Shown: positions 11,558 to 25,417, counted from the stretch's first letter. The stretch: 64,000 nucleotides of DNA from Combretum micranthum (GCA_024138025.1 JAMXBD010000168.1:1178001-1242000); one strand, 5' to 3'. Numbers and translations are program-made. The notes: generated from the sequence alone by a model not told the origin.

Positions 11558-14500
11558 TGTAAGCCCCGGAAAATTTCAGTAAATAATTCCAAGATGAACT
11601 TCGAAAATAAACCATAAAAATCACTCCAAATTAAAACCGAATTTCGACAAGTCCTAAATCACGAATGAATCCAAAAATTCTTAATCATTAGAAAATGAAA
11701 GTCTTTAAAATAAAATAAGAACTCAGTAGTCTTCAAATTCAAAACCACGACGTAGGAAAAAAATTCCATATTTAACTCCGACTTATAAATCGTGGTAATA
11801 TAAAGCCCAAAAAAAAAATAAAATAAACAACTATTAACTTTCGAAAATGAAACATTCAAGAATTCCGAAAACATAAAAGATACTAACTACTTACAAAAAT
11901 GAAATGTAAAATAAATTTCTCAATAAATATGTTGTATAAGCATAAATATCAGTTTCCAAATTGATAAGATTTAAACGAAAATCAACCCGAAAACCCTAAG
12001 TGGAATACAATATTTTAGTCCGGCAACCTATCGCCCCTAACCCTAGAGGCCAAGATGTAGTTAAATATTAAGATAGCTCGTAGTAATATAAGTTTTCTTA
12101 AAATTATCAGATTGAAAATTGATCTATTTTCGAACCCATTCGGATACAGACTTCGAAAAGCGTGTTCCAGGGCTCGAGATATCAAAAATATACCAATAGT
12201 ACTGTTAACTCGTAATTTCATAAGATTTTCAATATATCAGTTATATAATTTTTCGGGTTATAAAAGTTACAGTTATAACCTTTTTATCGTATATTCATTA
12301 TTACCGGTAATTGATTACTTTTGCACTATTCACTTTTATTCATTACACAATTTTAATTTTCTTATAAAGCTTTATATTTTAGATAAATATTTATATATTA
12401 TAGAAAATTTTGTTTTCTCTAAAATTTAATTAGTTCGGGCTTTTACGGGATCAGATTCAGTTTAAGACCCGATACTAAAAATAAAATAAATTAATTTAAT
12501 AATTGAAAAATATTTTAAAAATATTTTTTTTTCATAAAATAATTTTTTAGAATTTTTCGGGTTATAAAAATATTATTTATAGCCCATATTCGCGTATTTT
12601 GATCATACCGGTAACATAATTGTTAAAATACTAAAATAATTCAAATAATTATTTAATTTTAATTATGAAAAATCTGCTACAAATATTTGGAATAATTTTC
12701 TAATTTTATTTTATTTTGTTTTATTTTATTAAGAAAGTACTTTTACAACCATACCTTCAAGTACACCTTACACATATCACTTCCTTTTCACTTCAATCTT
12801 TCTACACATTACCCCACACTTCATGGCAGATTTTTCCCCTTCTTTATGGCTGCCATTGTCCTTTGTTCACTCCTATTTTGACTAAATTAATTATATTCTA
12901 CTCCTTCTTAAGAAAGCTACATTAACATTTATTACACAATTCAATTCAAGTCAAATTTCAAAAAAATTCTCTCTCCTCTCCCTCCAATTCACGTGCAGCA
13001 TGCTCCCTTGGCTGCCCTTGTTTTATTTTTTTTCTCATTTATTCAATTAAACACTCATTTTCTCTCTCTCCTTCATTTACTCACTTTCCCCTTTCATTCC
13101 TTAGCCTTTTCTCTCTCATTTTCCTCTCTTTCTTTCTTCTTTTTGTTCTTGTTTCTTCAAGAACACAAGCTGCCCCCATTCTTCATTAGCTTCCACCATA
13201 TTTCTTGAAGATTTCTAAGCAAATCTTCATCTCAAAGCCTCCATAGGTGATATAGGTAAAGTGTAATGAAGTTTCATGCATCAAATGACCTTCCATAAGC
13301 TTAAAAGCTTAGGATGATGATGCCAAAAATGAAACACTCCTTTTCTCCACTTTTATTATCTTGTATTACAATTATTTTCTTGTTTAAAGTTATATTGTAG
13401 ATCTAACTTTTTGTAGCTTTGATTTTTGTTTATGCCATAGATCTTGCTATTTAAGTTATTATTCTTGTTATTACTTATGATTTATGCATATATTTCTCAT
13501 TCACATGTGTTCATGCATTCAAAACTAGTTTAGAAGACTAGATCTAGTTGTTTTAGGTTCATACATGCATTAGACTTTGTTTTATGTTCATGGATGACTT
13601 GTAGTGGCATGATGATAGTAGGAATGTTTTAGAAAACTCAAGATCTATTTTATTTTCAACAAAAATCATTTTTGAAAATTCGGATGAAAATGGAACCATA
13701 TTTAGAAAAGTTGTTTTTCAACTTCAAAATGTGTATTTTTCATTTAAAATGAAGGGCTTAGGGTATAGATAACATAAATGAAAGATTTTGATGAGTAAAG
13801 TTTAGATCTATGAGTTTAAAGTTCATTACATGGGTTTCATTTAGATCTATGTTCATATTATGTGTAGATCTTAGATTTGAACTTAGAAAAAATATGAAAT
13901 TCGTATTTTGGCAAGACCCATTTAAAAACCACTTTCCAAGTGTCAAAATGTAATTTTTACTTAAGAAAATGAAGGCTTAATATATGTATATCATCAAGAC
14001 TTCTTTTTACAAGAATCTAATGCGATTTTCAAAATTATTCAAAATAAAAATCTTATTTTCGGATTTTGGCCAAGGCATATTTTAAAAACATGTTTTCCAA
14101 CTCAAAAATGAAGTTTTTATTTAAGAAATGAAAGGCTCTTAGGATAGATATGTAAGGAATGGATTTTCATAAGTTTAGATAGATTTTATCAAAAGAATGT
14201 CCAAAAATAAATTTTGTAAATTCGGATCCAACCAAGACTAATTTTGAAAACCCATATCAACTCAAAAACTCATGTTTTATGTGAAAAATGAAGGGTATAG
14301 GTAATAGTATCATTAAGTGGTGATTTTTACAAGTTGAAATGAGTTTAGACATGAGTAATGTGTAAAACAAAAAGAAATCAAGATGGAAAATTTTGAGTTA
14401 GTAGTCAATTTGTGAAATTCGTAATTTTGAATGAAGGCATATAAAACACCTAGTATTCAAGCTCAAAATGAATGTTTTATGTGTTAAATGAAGTCCTTAG

Positions 14501-16510
14501 TAATTGATATAGTAAAGCTTAAATTTTAATGCATTAAACAAGTTTTTCCCAAAGAATCATTCAAAAAGTGGATTTTCTAAAATTCGGATTTTTGAGTAAA
14601 TCATATTGAAAACATATTTGCAAAGTAAAATGCAAATTTTTGTGTAAAATGAAGTCCTTAATGGTTATGTATGATTGAGCCCTAATTTTCTAAATATCAA
14701 ATGATTTTTACTTGAAGGAATCACTCAAAAACAATTTAAAATTCGGATTTTGAATCAACCCACTTGAAAACATGTTTACAAAGTGTAAAATGGAAATTTT
14801 TATGTAGAAATGAAGGTCATAAGTATATATATAATGAAGACTCAATTTTGACAAAAATAATTATATTTTCTTAAGTAATAAATCCAAACAAATGGAAATG
14901 ATCAAAGTTAGAAAACTAGATTTTCATAAGTAGTTATTATTATGGTCTTGCAAAAATAAAAAGTTATAAAATTTCTTTTAGCAAAATCATCAAGATCATG
15001 CATACATTAAGCTCATCTCATGTCATTCATGTTAGGAAATCACTCATATTGCATGTATAGCTAATTTATATAGTAGGAACATTACAAACATTTACAAAAC
15101 TATTTTTCGGAATCGGAAACCGTTACTGATCATATCTTCCCTTTTCGAGACCTAAATGTTTTCAAAACTTGAAAATAATATTAGAATTAGATAGATCTTT
15201 CGAAGTAGATAGAAATCGATATATAATTTGCGAGATTCCGAGTTAAAATGACCAAGTTATGGCCGTTTTAAGTTGGAATTCCCTCTTAGGGAGAATTACG
15301 AATTTGATAGTTCGTATAAAATCGTTTGGATTAGTTTGAGTTGAAATACTTATTAGAGTATTTCTTCCTTTTTAGGTGATCCCGAATCCGATTCCCTGCC
15401 ACCGAATTATTATTACTAGAAGACCGGTGATCCAATGGCCGAGTGAGTTTTCTCCTTGTTTTGTTACCTTGATTGTGCTTGCAGTTAGTTGCATTAGAAT
15501 TATAGAAACAATACAAAAATCGATATGAATGGGGATGGGATACATGATGAGGCTGTGATGAATGTATGCCAAAGAATACTAAAGCATATCGAAACCACGA
15601 TTTGATTAGATAACTGCACTATTCATATTATTTCTATTATGTGTATGATATTGGCTGGTCACTCCAAAGAACGTATAAATATTTTGACCTAAGCAAAAAT
15701 TAAATTGATCATGCATCACATCGGACATATTGCATTTGGTAGCATGCTACTCTTACGCAAGTCGATCGGTATGGTCCGTGATGACTCGTTTGGATAACGA
15801 GCCCAGTGCCAAAGTTCATTCAGGGGTACTAAGGCGCATGTGGATGCATTCCTTGGATGAGCCTAGCCGAGTCGAGTGCGAAGAGCCGAGGGCTTGGGGA
15901 CTAGATGCGGTCGTGTAGACTTAATACCATTCCTAACCCAAGATACAGAGGGCATAAATCCATTCTGTGTGTGGGTTCGGATACCCATATATAATTGTTT
16001 GCTCATGTGTTTGTTCATGCATAGCATATGATGATTATAACTTGTTTGTTATGGTACGAATTAAGGAATTCTCACTAAGCTAGTGTAGCTTATACCCCAA
16101 TAGTTGTTTAAATGAGCAGGTTATCCAAGAATGCTAAGTGGGGACCGAGATTGGTTGAGCCAGAATGACTTCGGGATTTCCGGCAAGATATAAGAATGTT
16201 GAAGTTTTTGGCTAAGCTTTGCGATTTGCCTTGTAATAGTTTTATGTAGTGAAGTCTTGGATGAATGTAATTGAAGTTTGATGAATTGTATTTTAAAGTA
16301 TAGTGTTTTGTATTTGGAGTGGATTGTATTTCCTTTACATTGTTACTCAATTGTATCAACATAAAATGTATCATTCCGATGTGTCTCCTTTATGTGTTAG
16401 ACGCCTTGTACATAGTATGGAAGCCTTCGCGTGACCGAGATGGTCATTTTTAGGCTTTAATATTGTATACGACGGACTGCCATGTTCAGGATACCCTTCG
16501 GGGCGTGACA
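11558..16510 (+). mobile_element. Solo LTR A, about 5 kb
   Basis: The 4,953-bp unit begins TGTAAGCCCCG and ends CGGGGCGTGACA, an imperfect terminal inverted repeat with TG...CA ends. It is flanked by the perfect 5-bp duplication CCATG at 11553-11557 and 16511-16515. It has no coding capacity that I recognise. A pyrimidine-rich tract occupies 12960-13210, and a diverged tandem array lies at about 13700-14880. The same unit occurs inverted at 20408-25412. LTRs this long are known from Ogre/Tat-type Gypsy elements, but no internal region is present to assign the family. The strand given is relative to copy B only. Confidence 0.85.
13700..14880 (+). repeat. Diverged tandem array of about 160 bp inside solo LTR A
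   Basis: The phrase AAATGAAG followed by a variant of GGCTTAGGTATAGATAT recurs near 13747, 13966, 14125, 14284, 14484, 14645 and 14807. Spacings are about 219, 159, 159, 200, 161 and 162 bp. Each unit also carries an ATTCGGATTTT-like word. Units are much diverged. Confidence 0.65.
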
Positions 16511-16515
16511 CCATG

Positions 16516-16765
16516 TCCAGATGATGACGTAGAACCGCCATGACTATAATTAATTTTTAATTTAACAATGTGATATAAGGTACAATTAATATAATGAAGA
16601 CTTAGAATAATGTTATCATGCATATTATGTTTATTCTCAGTTATTAAGGAACACATTTGTAACTTTCATTAAGAAGAGTCATGACTTTTAATTCAAATGA
16701 CTTGATTTTTCATAATGGGATGTCTTAATAGGAGGTATCCATTAATGGTTTATGAGAAGGCATGT
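16516..16765. other. Short AT-rich remnant between LTR A and LTR C
   Basis: After the CCATG duplication the sequence should be the continuation of the host DNA that solo LTR A split, namely the old Copia element ending near 11552. I see no gene or motif in it. Confidence 0.35.
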
Positions 16766-17610
16766 TGCCATGACCCCAAAGGTACCCTAAACGTATCATC
16801 ATGCCTTGCGTCTGTATATAGTCCATTCCTAACTAAATATAAGTTAGGCTTCAGATAGACATGAGAGTATGATATGAATAGGTTACTCAAAGAGGTGCAA
16901 TACATTTATCCAGGATCAAGGTTGTATAGAGTCAAATAAAGCATATATGTACATAATAGCATCATAAGATAATATTTCTTAACCATCGTCTTAACATAAA
17001 TCATAATAACATAATCAAAAGACAGATAAAAGCTAGATGAATAATTTCAATCTTCATTTCCCACTTTGCCTCACTTGGCCGATCAACCTAAAAGATGCTA
17101 ACGTGTACTGGAGTGAGAGCTCTCATAAGGACGAACCACAAGCTGCCCATGAACCTGTGAAATCTATAAGGGTGTGAGTAGACCACAACTCAGTGAAGTA
17201 GCTAGACAATAAGCACACATGAATAGGACAAACAAGTTTTGTTAACACTCATATGCAATGCATCACTCAATCACATGCTTTCACACTTACAAGTCCAGAT
17301 GATCGGAATCCAAACAAGTCGGAGATTTACACCCTCTCCAAATGTTAAGGAACAAGTCCTTACACTAGCGCCCAGGAGGATCAAAGTATGCCAAGTAATT
17401 CCTTTAAAAACCTTTCAAAGCATTTATTGACCCAGCATACTAGGAAACTCCCTAAGTATTATATACTTCACGTGAAATCCTCCTCCCCTCCCCCCCCAAC
17501 AACGTCAAACAAAGTAGTTCCTACAAAATCCATGAGTCACGAGATAGTATAGGCAGAATGAGGATTCACCATCAAAACCCCTTTTAACTCATCGTAGCCT
17601 TGGAATGGTA

Positions 17611-18082
17611 TAGACATCGGCACGGTTCGGGTCGGTTCCGGACCCTAACCGGAACTGCAATAATGTGGAACCGAAACCGGAACCGGAACCGCCAGAGCCG
17701 GGGCGGTTCACGGTTTCAAGGAACCGCCGGTTCTGGCAGTTCTGGTTCCGGTTCCACGAACCGGTTTTTTTTTTGGTGAAAAAAATGAAAAAAAACCAAA
17801 ACCTTACCCCCCCTCCCCCCCCCCCCCCCCCCCCCCCCCAACAACAACAACAACAATCCCCACGTCCAAAAACAACCTGCATGTCTTCTTTTTCTTTTTT
17901 TTTTTTAAAAAAATATATATATGGCGGTTCCGGACCCGTTGGAACCGTCGGTTCCACCATGCGAACCGCTCCGCGGGTCCTTAGACTGTTTGGAACCGTC
18001 ACCGATGGGGCGGTTGCCGAGTCAGGAACCGCCGTGACGGTTCGAGCGATTCCTGGTTCAGAACCGCCCGTGATGATGTCTA
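17611..18082 (+). mobile_element. Non-autonomous hAT element with GGTTCC repeats
   Basis: The 472-bp unit starts TAGACATCGGCACGG and ends with the complement of TAGACATCATCACGG. It is flanked on both sides by the perfect 8-bp duplication GAATGGTA (17603-17610 and 18083-18090), the length typical of hAT transposons. Its interior is packed with GGAACCG/CGGTTCC words in both orientations near each end, as expected for transposase-binding subterminal repeats. The centre holds a run of about 30 C, AAC repeats and A/T runs. It encodes no transposase; long reading frames here are only artefacts of the low-complexity sequence. Confidence 0.88.
17806..17857 (+). repeat. Poly-C run followed by AAC repeats
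   Basis: A C-rich run of more than 20 uninterrupted C, followed by CAACAACAACAACAACAA, in the middle of the hAT element. It can form unusual DNA structure, and its length is prone to sequencing error. Confidence 0.85.
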
Positions 18083-18090
18083 GAATGGTA

Positions 18091-20402
18091 ATGCGTGATT
18101 AGTGATAAAAAATTATGCAATGCTAATGCAAATGAGTAGTGCTATGCATGATAATTTAATTAGTGTGTCAAATAATGCTAAGTCAATTTCTTTAGTGGTC
18201 AAGCAATTGCAGAAACTCATCAGATACTATCAATACCATATACCATCACCAATTCTAGTTATCTCTATTATTATAATATTTTATTTAAACACCAGGCATA
18301 ACAGCAGATATGATCCCAATTCCCCATACAGTCCAATTCATTATCTTTATCTAGGTGCAACTAAAATATACAACGCGAGTGTGAACTAGAGTCAAGTTAC
18401 TCACCAGTCCATAACGATAGTCAAGCGTCATAATAGTTAGGAGGAATGTCAGACAGGTAGTCAAGGTTGCCTATAAATAAGAAGAACAATATGTATTAAT
18501 CCTTAGGTGACATGTAATAACTAGTTAAAGTTAGAGTGCTATAGAATTGTTATTTATTCTCATAATTAGTTTTTACTGTTGGGCTCTACTTAATGCTTTA
18601 GTTAATTCTTCTTATGTGGACACAAGATCCTATTTGGGTCTTAAGGTCTACATTCTCCACTATGCTAACTTTTATGGGTAAAGAGGCTTTTATACCATTC
18701 ATCTATGATCATTGGGCTTTAACTTAAGCTTTTGGGCTCATTCCTCCTTCCTAAGTTCCCATGCTATATTGGTTTGCCACTTTGTGGGGCCTTGTAGTTG
18801 TTTAAACATAAAGGACTTCCTCTTATGGTTTTATTTTCTTTTTTGGGCCCAAATTATTTATTTCTAAATTTTGTGTTTATCTTCCCTTTCTTGATTCTAG
18901 AATAGAGATCCAAGGGCTTATGTGATTAAAAAGCATATTGGGCCATTATTTCCATAGCATGTCTTTGTAAACTATTTTTTAGGCCAAAATTATCTTTGTT
19001 ACTTCTCATTTCTTATAAGGGACATCACATCCATGTCTATATGGTTAATGGGCTTTCTTACTATAATTTTATACCAATAGCTCACTAAGACATGATAGGG
19101 CCCAAAATCATAACTCAAAGCCCATGTCCAATTTCATAACCATTCGTTGATTCCTTAATTTATTCACTTGCCAATTAATTGGACTCAAGCATTGAGATGG
19201 CCCATTTAAAATATAGCTTAATTTTTAACTCCATGTTTATGCATGATGGCCTATTAATATTCCTTGGATTTCTGTCCACAATCTTTTGATAATCCCTTTT
19301 ATATATCTAAAGACAATTTAATGCTAATATTAATTAATTAAACCAAAGAATTTATTTCTCCTCCTCTCATTCAACCCATGGCATGCTTGATCTTAAACAT
19401 GATAAATTTATCAATTTTTCTTATTTGTTAATCCAATTCCATGGTAGTAAAGTAACTCCTACGCATTCTTAACTTATGCATAATCAAGTTATATGACAAG
19501 GTATCACTTTTATTTAACAAGGAATGAAATAACACATGCTGAAAATTCGGGTCAAAATTCATCCTATAGAATCATGGTCTTAAAATTACTCCAAATGGTG
19601 TATTGTGTTGTCTTGGGCCTCCTAAGGGTCCATACGACATATATAGGTTCAGATCAATGAGAAAACATCATTTTTTTTATTAAGTAAAACTTACAACCAA
19701 AGAGGAAATGAAAAGAGTAAATTTGGATTTCTAGGACTTATCCAAAACAATGAGTCATATAGTTGTGTATGTGTAGATTTTTTATATTCTAAAATTCCTA
19801 AGGGATTATATAACCTGTTTAGGTGTAAAAGGAATTAGAAAAATATTATCTTTACCATGCATAAGTCATAAACAAAGAGAAGACCAAAAAAGAAAATTCA
19901 GATCTCTTGAGTTCCCATAAAAATACAAGTCATAAACCTTAGTATGTACGGATCCTTGATATTCTAGGCTTCTTAGGGGTTCATATATCATATCTAGGTT
20001 TAGATGAGCAAGAACAACATCATCTTGAGTATTCATAAGAGATAAATAAAGAAGAAACTGAAGAAAATAAATTTGGATCTTTAGAGACTCTATAAGAACA
20101 TGAACCATAAAACAAAATATTAGAATATTTCTAATGTTCCAAGCTTCCTAAGTCCTTATACAAGTTAAAAAGGAGTTTTGAGCAAGAAAAAATTATTTTT
20201 AACTACATATAGGAGGGTCCGACCCTAGTATAGTTTGTATTACTAAAAATAGAGTTTTGAAAAAGGAAAAACCCTTTTTTGGTGGCCTCAAATTGGAATA
20301 TGAATTTTAGAAAGACTTATACTCACATTTCTTTTGTTTTTCTACTCATAAATGGTGCTAAAAGAAAAGTTTGGGTATTATACCTTGAGGATTGAGGAGT
20401 GA
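18091..20402 (-). repeat. Interior of LTR relic C with about 170-bp degenerate repeats
   Basis: No gene is seen. From about 19560 to 20230 a pattern recurs roughly every 170 bp. Each unit has a CTTGGGCCTCCTAAGGGT-like word, then a TATAGGTTTAGAT-like word, an AACATCAT or ATTATCTTT word, then AAATTTGGATCT-like text and an ATGAGTCAT/ATGAACCAT ending. About four units are visible, strongly diverged. They differ from the array in LTRs A and B. Confidence 0.4.
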
Positions 20403-20407
20403 TAGTG

Positions 20408-23400
20408 TGTCATGCCCCGAAGGGTATCCTAAATGTGGCAGTCCGTCGTACACAATATTAAAGCCTAGGAATGACTGCCTCAGTCATGCGAAGGCGTCCA
20501 TACTATGTATAAGGCGTCTAACACATAGAGGAGACACATTGGAGAGATACATTTTATATTGATACAACTTGAGTAACAACGTAAAGGAAATATAATTCAC
20601 TATACTTCAGATACAAATCACTATACTTCAAATACAATTCATCAAAAGATTCTACTACATAAAACTATTACAAGGCAAAATTAAAACCTAGCTAATAACT
20701 TCAAACATTCTTATTCCTTGCCGGAATCCCGAATTCATTCTCGGCTCCAACCATCTTGGTCCCCACTTAGCACTCTTGAGATAACCTGTTCATTTAAACA
20801 TCTATTGGGGTATAAGCTACACTAGCTTAGTGAGTAAGAACTTCCAGGATTACATTTATAACACATCATATAATCAAGTGATTAGTCAGACAAGTGATAT
20901 GCATCAAACATGTGAATTCAACAAACATATGATCTGCTGGAAATCATATGTGGATGGACTTGCGCCCTCCATTCCAGGTTAGCAGATTAATGAATCCTGC
21001 GATACGACGCCATTTAAGCTCACGGTCAACTGAACTATAAATTCGTTTTATGGATCACGATTAACTAACTCATATTCATTTAAGGACAATGATAAACCAA
21101 CTCAATAATTCGTTTAAGGACAACGATAAACCAACAAATGCTAATGCTCCATCCCCATCGTGATATGAATGAGTTCAATTTCATCTTTCACTTCCGAATA
21201 ATCAATTATACAATTCTTTTAAGTGATCAATCAATAATCGCAGACAATCAATTCTAATTCATCTATACAAGCAATAATTAATCACTCGGCTTCGATATTC
21301 TTACATTCCATTTCTCATATCGAAAACAAGCATACATAGTCCTTATTCGTCCCCATCATGCATATCTATTTTATCTTTACCAAATATCTAGTGCAACTAT
21401 TATTACAATCACATACGGTAAATGAAATCGGAAGTAATACTCACTCAGCCATTGGATCACCGGTCTTTTAGTACAAGTAATCCGGTGGTAAGGAATCGTA
21501 GATATCGGGTCACCTAAATAGGAAGAGATACCTAATAAGTATTTCATCACTTAACCAGTCCAAACTATCTTACAAACTATCAAATTCGTATTCTCGTCTA
21601 AGCGGAAATTCCAACTTAAAACGGCAATAACTTGGTCATTTTAACTCGAAATTTCGCAAATTATATATCGATTTCTATCTACTTCGAAAGATCTATCTAA
21701 TTCTAATATTATATTTAAGTTTTGAAAACTTTAAAGCTTCGAAAAAGTTGGATCAGATTAGGACAGTAGCAATTTCAATTTCCGAAAAATAGTTTTAAAT
21801 GTTTGTAATGTTCCTACTATATAGATTAGCTATACCTGCAATATAAATGATTTCCTAACATGAATGACATGAGATGAGCTTAATGTATGCATGATCTTGA
21901 TGATTTTTGCTAAAAGAAAATTTTATAACTCTTTATTTTGCAAGACTTCAAGGATAACTACTTTTAAGAATACTAGTTTTCTAACTTTGATAACTCACTT
22001 GTGTTTTGGGATTAATCCTTAAGAATTTCTAGTTATCTAAGTTAGAATTGAATCTTCATTATATCTGTTACTTAAGTCCTTCATTTCTACATAAAAGTTT
22101 CCATTTTGCACTTTGTAAACATGTTTTCAAGTAGGGTGGATTCCAAAATCCGAATTTTGTAAAAATTAGTTTTTGAGTCATTCCTTTAAGTAAAAGTCAT
22201 CTGATACTTAGAAAACTAAGGCTCAATCATACATAAACACTAAGGACTTCATTTTTACACAAAAATTTGCATTTTATACTTTGCAAATATGTTTTCAAAT
22301 AGGATTTACTCAAAAATCCGAATTTTTAGAAATCCACTTTTTTGACTGATTCCTATGGAAAAACTTGTTTAATACATTAAAATTTAAGACTTTATGGTAC
22401 CTATTACTTAAGAACTCCATTCATTACATAAAAACTTTCATTTTGAGCTTGGATAATAGGTGTTCTTATGGCCTTCATTCAAAATTACGAATTTCACAAA
22501 TTGACTACTAACTCATAATTTTTCATCTTGATTCTACTCCTTGTTTTACACCTTAATCTCATCAAAACTCATTCCAACTTGTAAAAATCACTACTTAATG
22601 ATACCTATTATCTATACCCTTCATTTTTCACATAAAACATGAGTTTTGAAGTTGATAAATGGGTTTTAAAAATTGGTCTTGGTTGGGATCCGAATTTACA
22701 AAATTTATTTTTGGACATATCTTTTGATAAAATCTATCTAAACTTATGAAAAATCCATTCCTTACATATCTTATCTTAAGAGCCTTTTATTTCTTAAATA
22801 AAAACTTCATTTTGAGTGGGAAAACATGTTTTTAAAAATATGCCTTGGCCAAAATCCGAAAATAGAATTTTGTTTTGAAAATTAATCTTTGAAAATCATC
22901 TTTGAACCATATAAAATGAAGTCTTGATGATATATATACATTAAGCCTTCATTATCTCAAGTAAAAACTTCATTTTGACATTTGGAAAGTGGTTTTTAAA
23001 TAGGGGTCTTGCCAAAATACGAATTTCACTATTTTTGTTCAAGTTCAAATCTAAGATCTATACATAATATGAACATGAATATAAAAGAAATGCATGGTAG
23101 TAAACTATAAACTCATAGATCTAAACTTTACTCATTAAAATTACTCATTTATGTTATCTATACCCTAAGCCCTTCATTTTAAATGAAAAATACACATTTT
23201 GAAGTTGAAAAACAACTTTTTTAAATATGGTTCTATTTTCATCCGAATTTTGAAAGATGATTTTTGTTAAAAATAAAATAGATCTTGAATTTCCTAAAAC
23301 ATTCCTACTATCATCATGCTACTATAAGTTATCCATGAACATAAAACAAAATCTAATGCATTTTATGAACTCAAAACACTAAATCTAGTTTACTACACTA

Positions 23401-25412
23401 GTTATAAATGCATGAACACATGTGGATGAGGAATATATGCATAAATCATAAGCAATAACAACTCAAATAACAAGATCTATGGCATAAACGAAAATCAAAG
23501 CTACAAAAAGTTAGATCTACAAAATATAACAACTTTAAACAAGAAAATAATAATGATACAAGAGATTAATCACAGAGAAGAGGAGTGTTTCATTTTTGGC
23601 ATCATCATCCTAAGCTTTAAAGCTTATGGAATGTCATTTGATGCATGAAACTCTCATTATACTTTACCTATATCATCTACGGAAGCTTTGAGAAGAAGAT
23701 TTGCTTAAATCTTCAAGAAATATGTGTGGTAGCTTAAGAATGGAATGGGGACAGCTAGGTTCTTGTAAGAAACAAGAACAAAATGAAGAAGAAAAGAGAG
23801 GAAAAAGAGGGAGAAAAAGCTAAGGAATGAAAGAGGGAAGAAGGAGTAAATGAAGGAGAGAGAGAAAATGAGTGTATTAAATGTGTTTTCATTAATTGAA
23901 AGGGAAAAAAAGTAAAACAAGCAAAAAAATATTGGGGGGTGGGGGTGGTGCTGGCATGAATTAGAGAGAGAGGAGAGAGAGGGTTTGTTTGAATTTCGAC
24001 TTGAAAATGAATTATGTAATTAATGTGTAATGTAACTTTTTTGAAGAAGGATTGAAATATATTTATTTTTAGTCAAAATAGGAGTAAATTAAAAGACAAT
24101 GGCAGCCATAAAGAAGGAAAAATCTGCCATGAAGTGATATAATAAATTGTAAAAAGATTGAAGTGAAAAAGAAGTGATGTGTGAAAGGTGTACTTGAAAG
24201 TATGGTTATAAGAGTACTTTCTTAATAAAATAAAAATAAAATTAGAAAATTTATTTCAAATATTTGTAGCAGATTTTTCATAATTAAAATTAAATAATTA
24301 TTTGAATTATTTAGTATTTAAACAAATTGTTACCGGTATGATCAAATACGTGAATAAGGTCTATTAAATGATATTTTTATATAACCCAAAAAATTCTAAA
24401 AAATTATTTTATGAAAATAAAATATTTGAAAAATATTTTCCAATTATTAAATTAAGTTATTTTATTTTTATTATCGGCTCTTAAACAGAATATGATCCCA
24501 TAAAAGCCCGAACTAACTAAATTTTAGAAAAACAAAATTTTTTATAATATATAAAATATTTATCTAAAAATATAAGGCTTTATAAGAATAATAAAATTGT
24601 GTAATGAAATAAAAGTGAATAGTGCAAAAGACTAATTAATTATCGATAGTAATGAAAATACGATAAAAAGGTTATAACTGTAACTTTTATAACCCGAAAA
24701 ATTATATAACTGATATATTTGAAAATCTTATGAAATTATGAGTCTAACGGTACTAATGGTATATTTTTTATATCTCGAGCCTTGGGACACGCTTTTCGAA
24801 GTCTATATCCGAACGGGTTCGAAATAGGCTAAAAATTTACCAATCTGATTTTTTAAGCGATCTTATATTACTACGAGCTATTCTACACACTTAAACTACA
24901 CCTCGGCCTCTAGGGTTAAGGGCGCTAGATTGCCGAACTTAAACTATTGTATTCCACTTAGGGTTTTCGGGTGCTTTTTCGGTTTAGATCTTTGCCAAAT
25001 TGGAAACTGATATTTTATGTTTATACAACATATTTGATTTGAAAAATTTATTTTAAATTTTATTTTTTGAGTATTTAATACCTCTTAATGTTTTCGAAAT
25101 TCTTGAATTGAGTTATATTTTCGAAAGTTTCATTATTTACTTTTTAATAATTTGTTTTTGGGATATCTATTACCCGATTTTATAAGTCGGAGTTACATAT
25201 AGAATTTGTCGTACGTAGTGGTTTTGGAATTGGAGTATGTTGAGTTCTTATTTTGTTTTTAAGGATTCTCATTTTCCTCAAGATTGAGAAATTTCTCGAT
25301 TCGTTTGTGATTTAGGACTAGTCAAAATTCGGTTTTTAATTTGGAGTGATTTTTAGGGTTTATATTCGAAGTTCATCTTAGAATTATTTACTGAAAATTT
25401 TCAGGGCTTACA
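20408..25412 (-). mobile_element. Solo LTR B, inverted copy of solo LTR A
   Basis: The 5,005-bp unit starts TGTCATGCCCCGAAGG and ends TTTTCAGGGCTTACA. It carries its own perfect 5-bp duplication TAGTG (20403-20407 and 25413-25417), so it is an independent insertion and not the product of an inversion of A. It matches A in reverse over its full length, including the purine-rich tract at about 23750-23990. The repeat array reappears as TCCTTCATTT-like words near 22077, 22244, 22413, 22618, 22783, 22952 and 23171, with the same irregular spacing as in A. No coding region is recognised. Confidence 0.87.
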
Positions 25413-25417
25413 TAGTG

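Noticed and set aside
12993..13208. A 71-codon frame rich in Leu, Phe and Ser that could pass for a membrane protein
   Set aside because: It lies in the pyrimidine-rich tract of solo LTR A, and its composition alone explains the hydrophobic look.
13700..14880. CRISPR-like spaced repeats
   Set aside because: Units are diverged along their whole length without short exact repeats and unique spacers, and the DNA is plant nuclear.
17589..18102. Long open frames on both strands, with proline, glutamine and glycine runs
   Set aside because: They are produced by the poly-C run, AAC repeats and GGTTCC words of the hAT element. No domain is visible and the frames span element boundaries.
11558..25412. 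One inverted segmental duplication
   Set aside because: The two copies have different perfect 5-bp duplications, which shows separate insertions.
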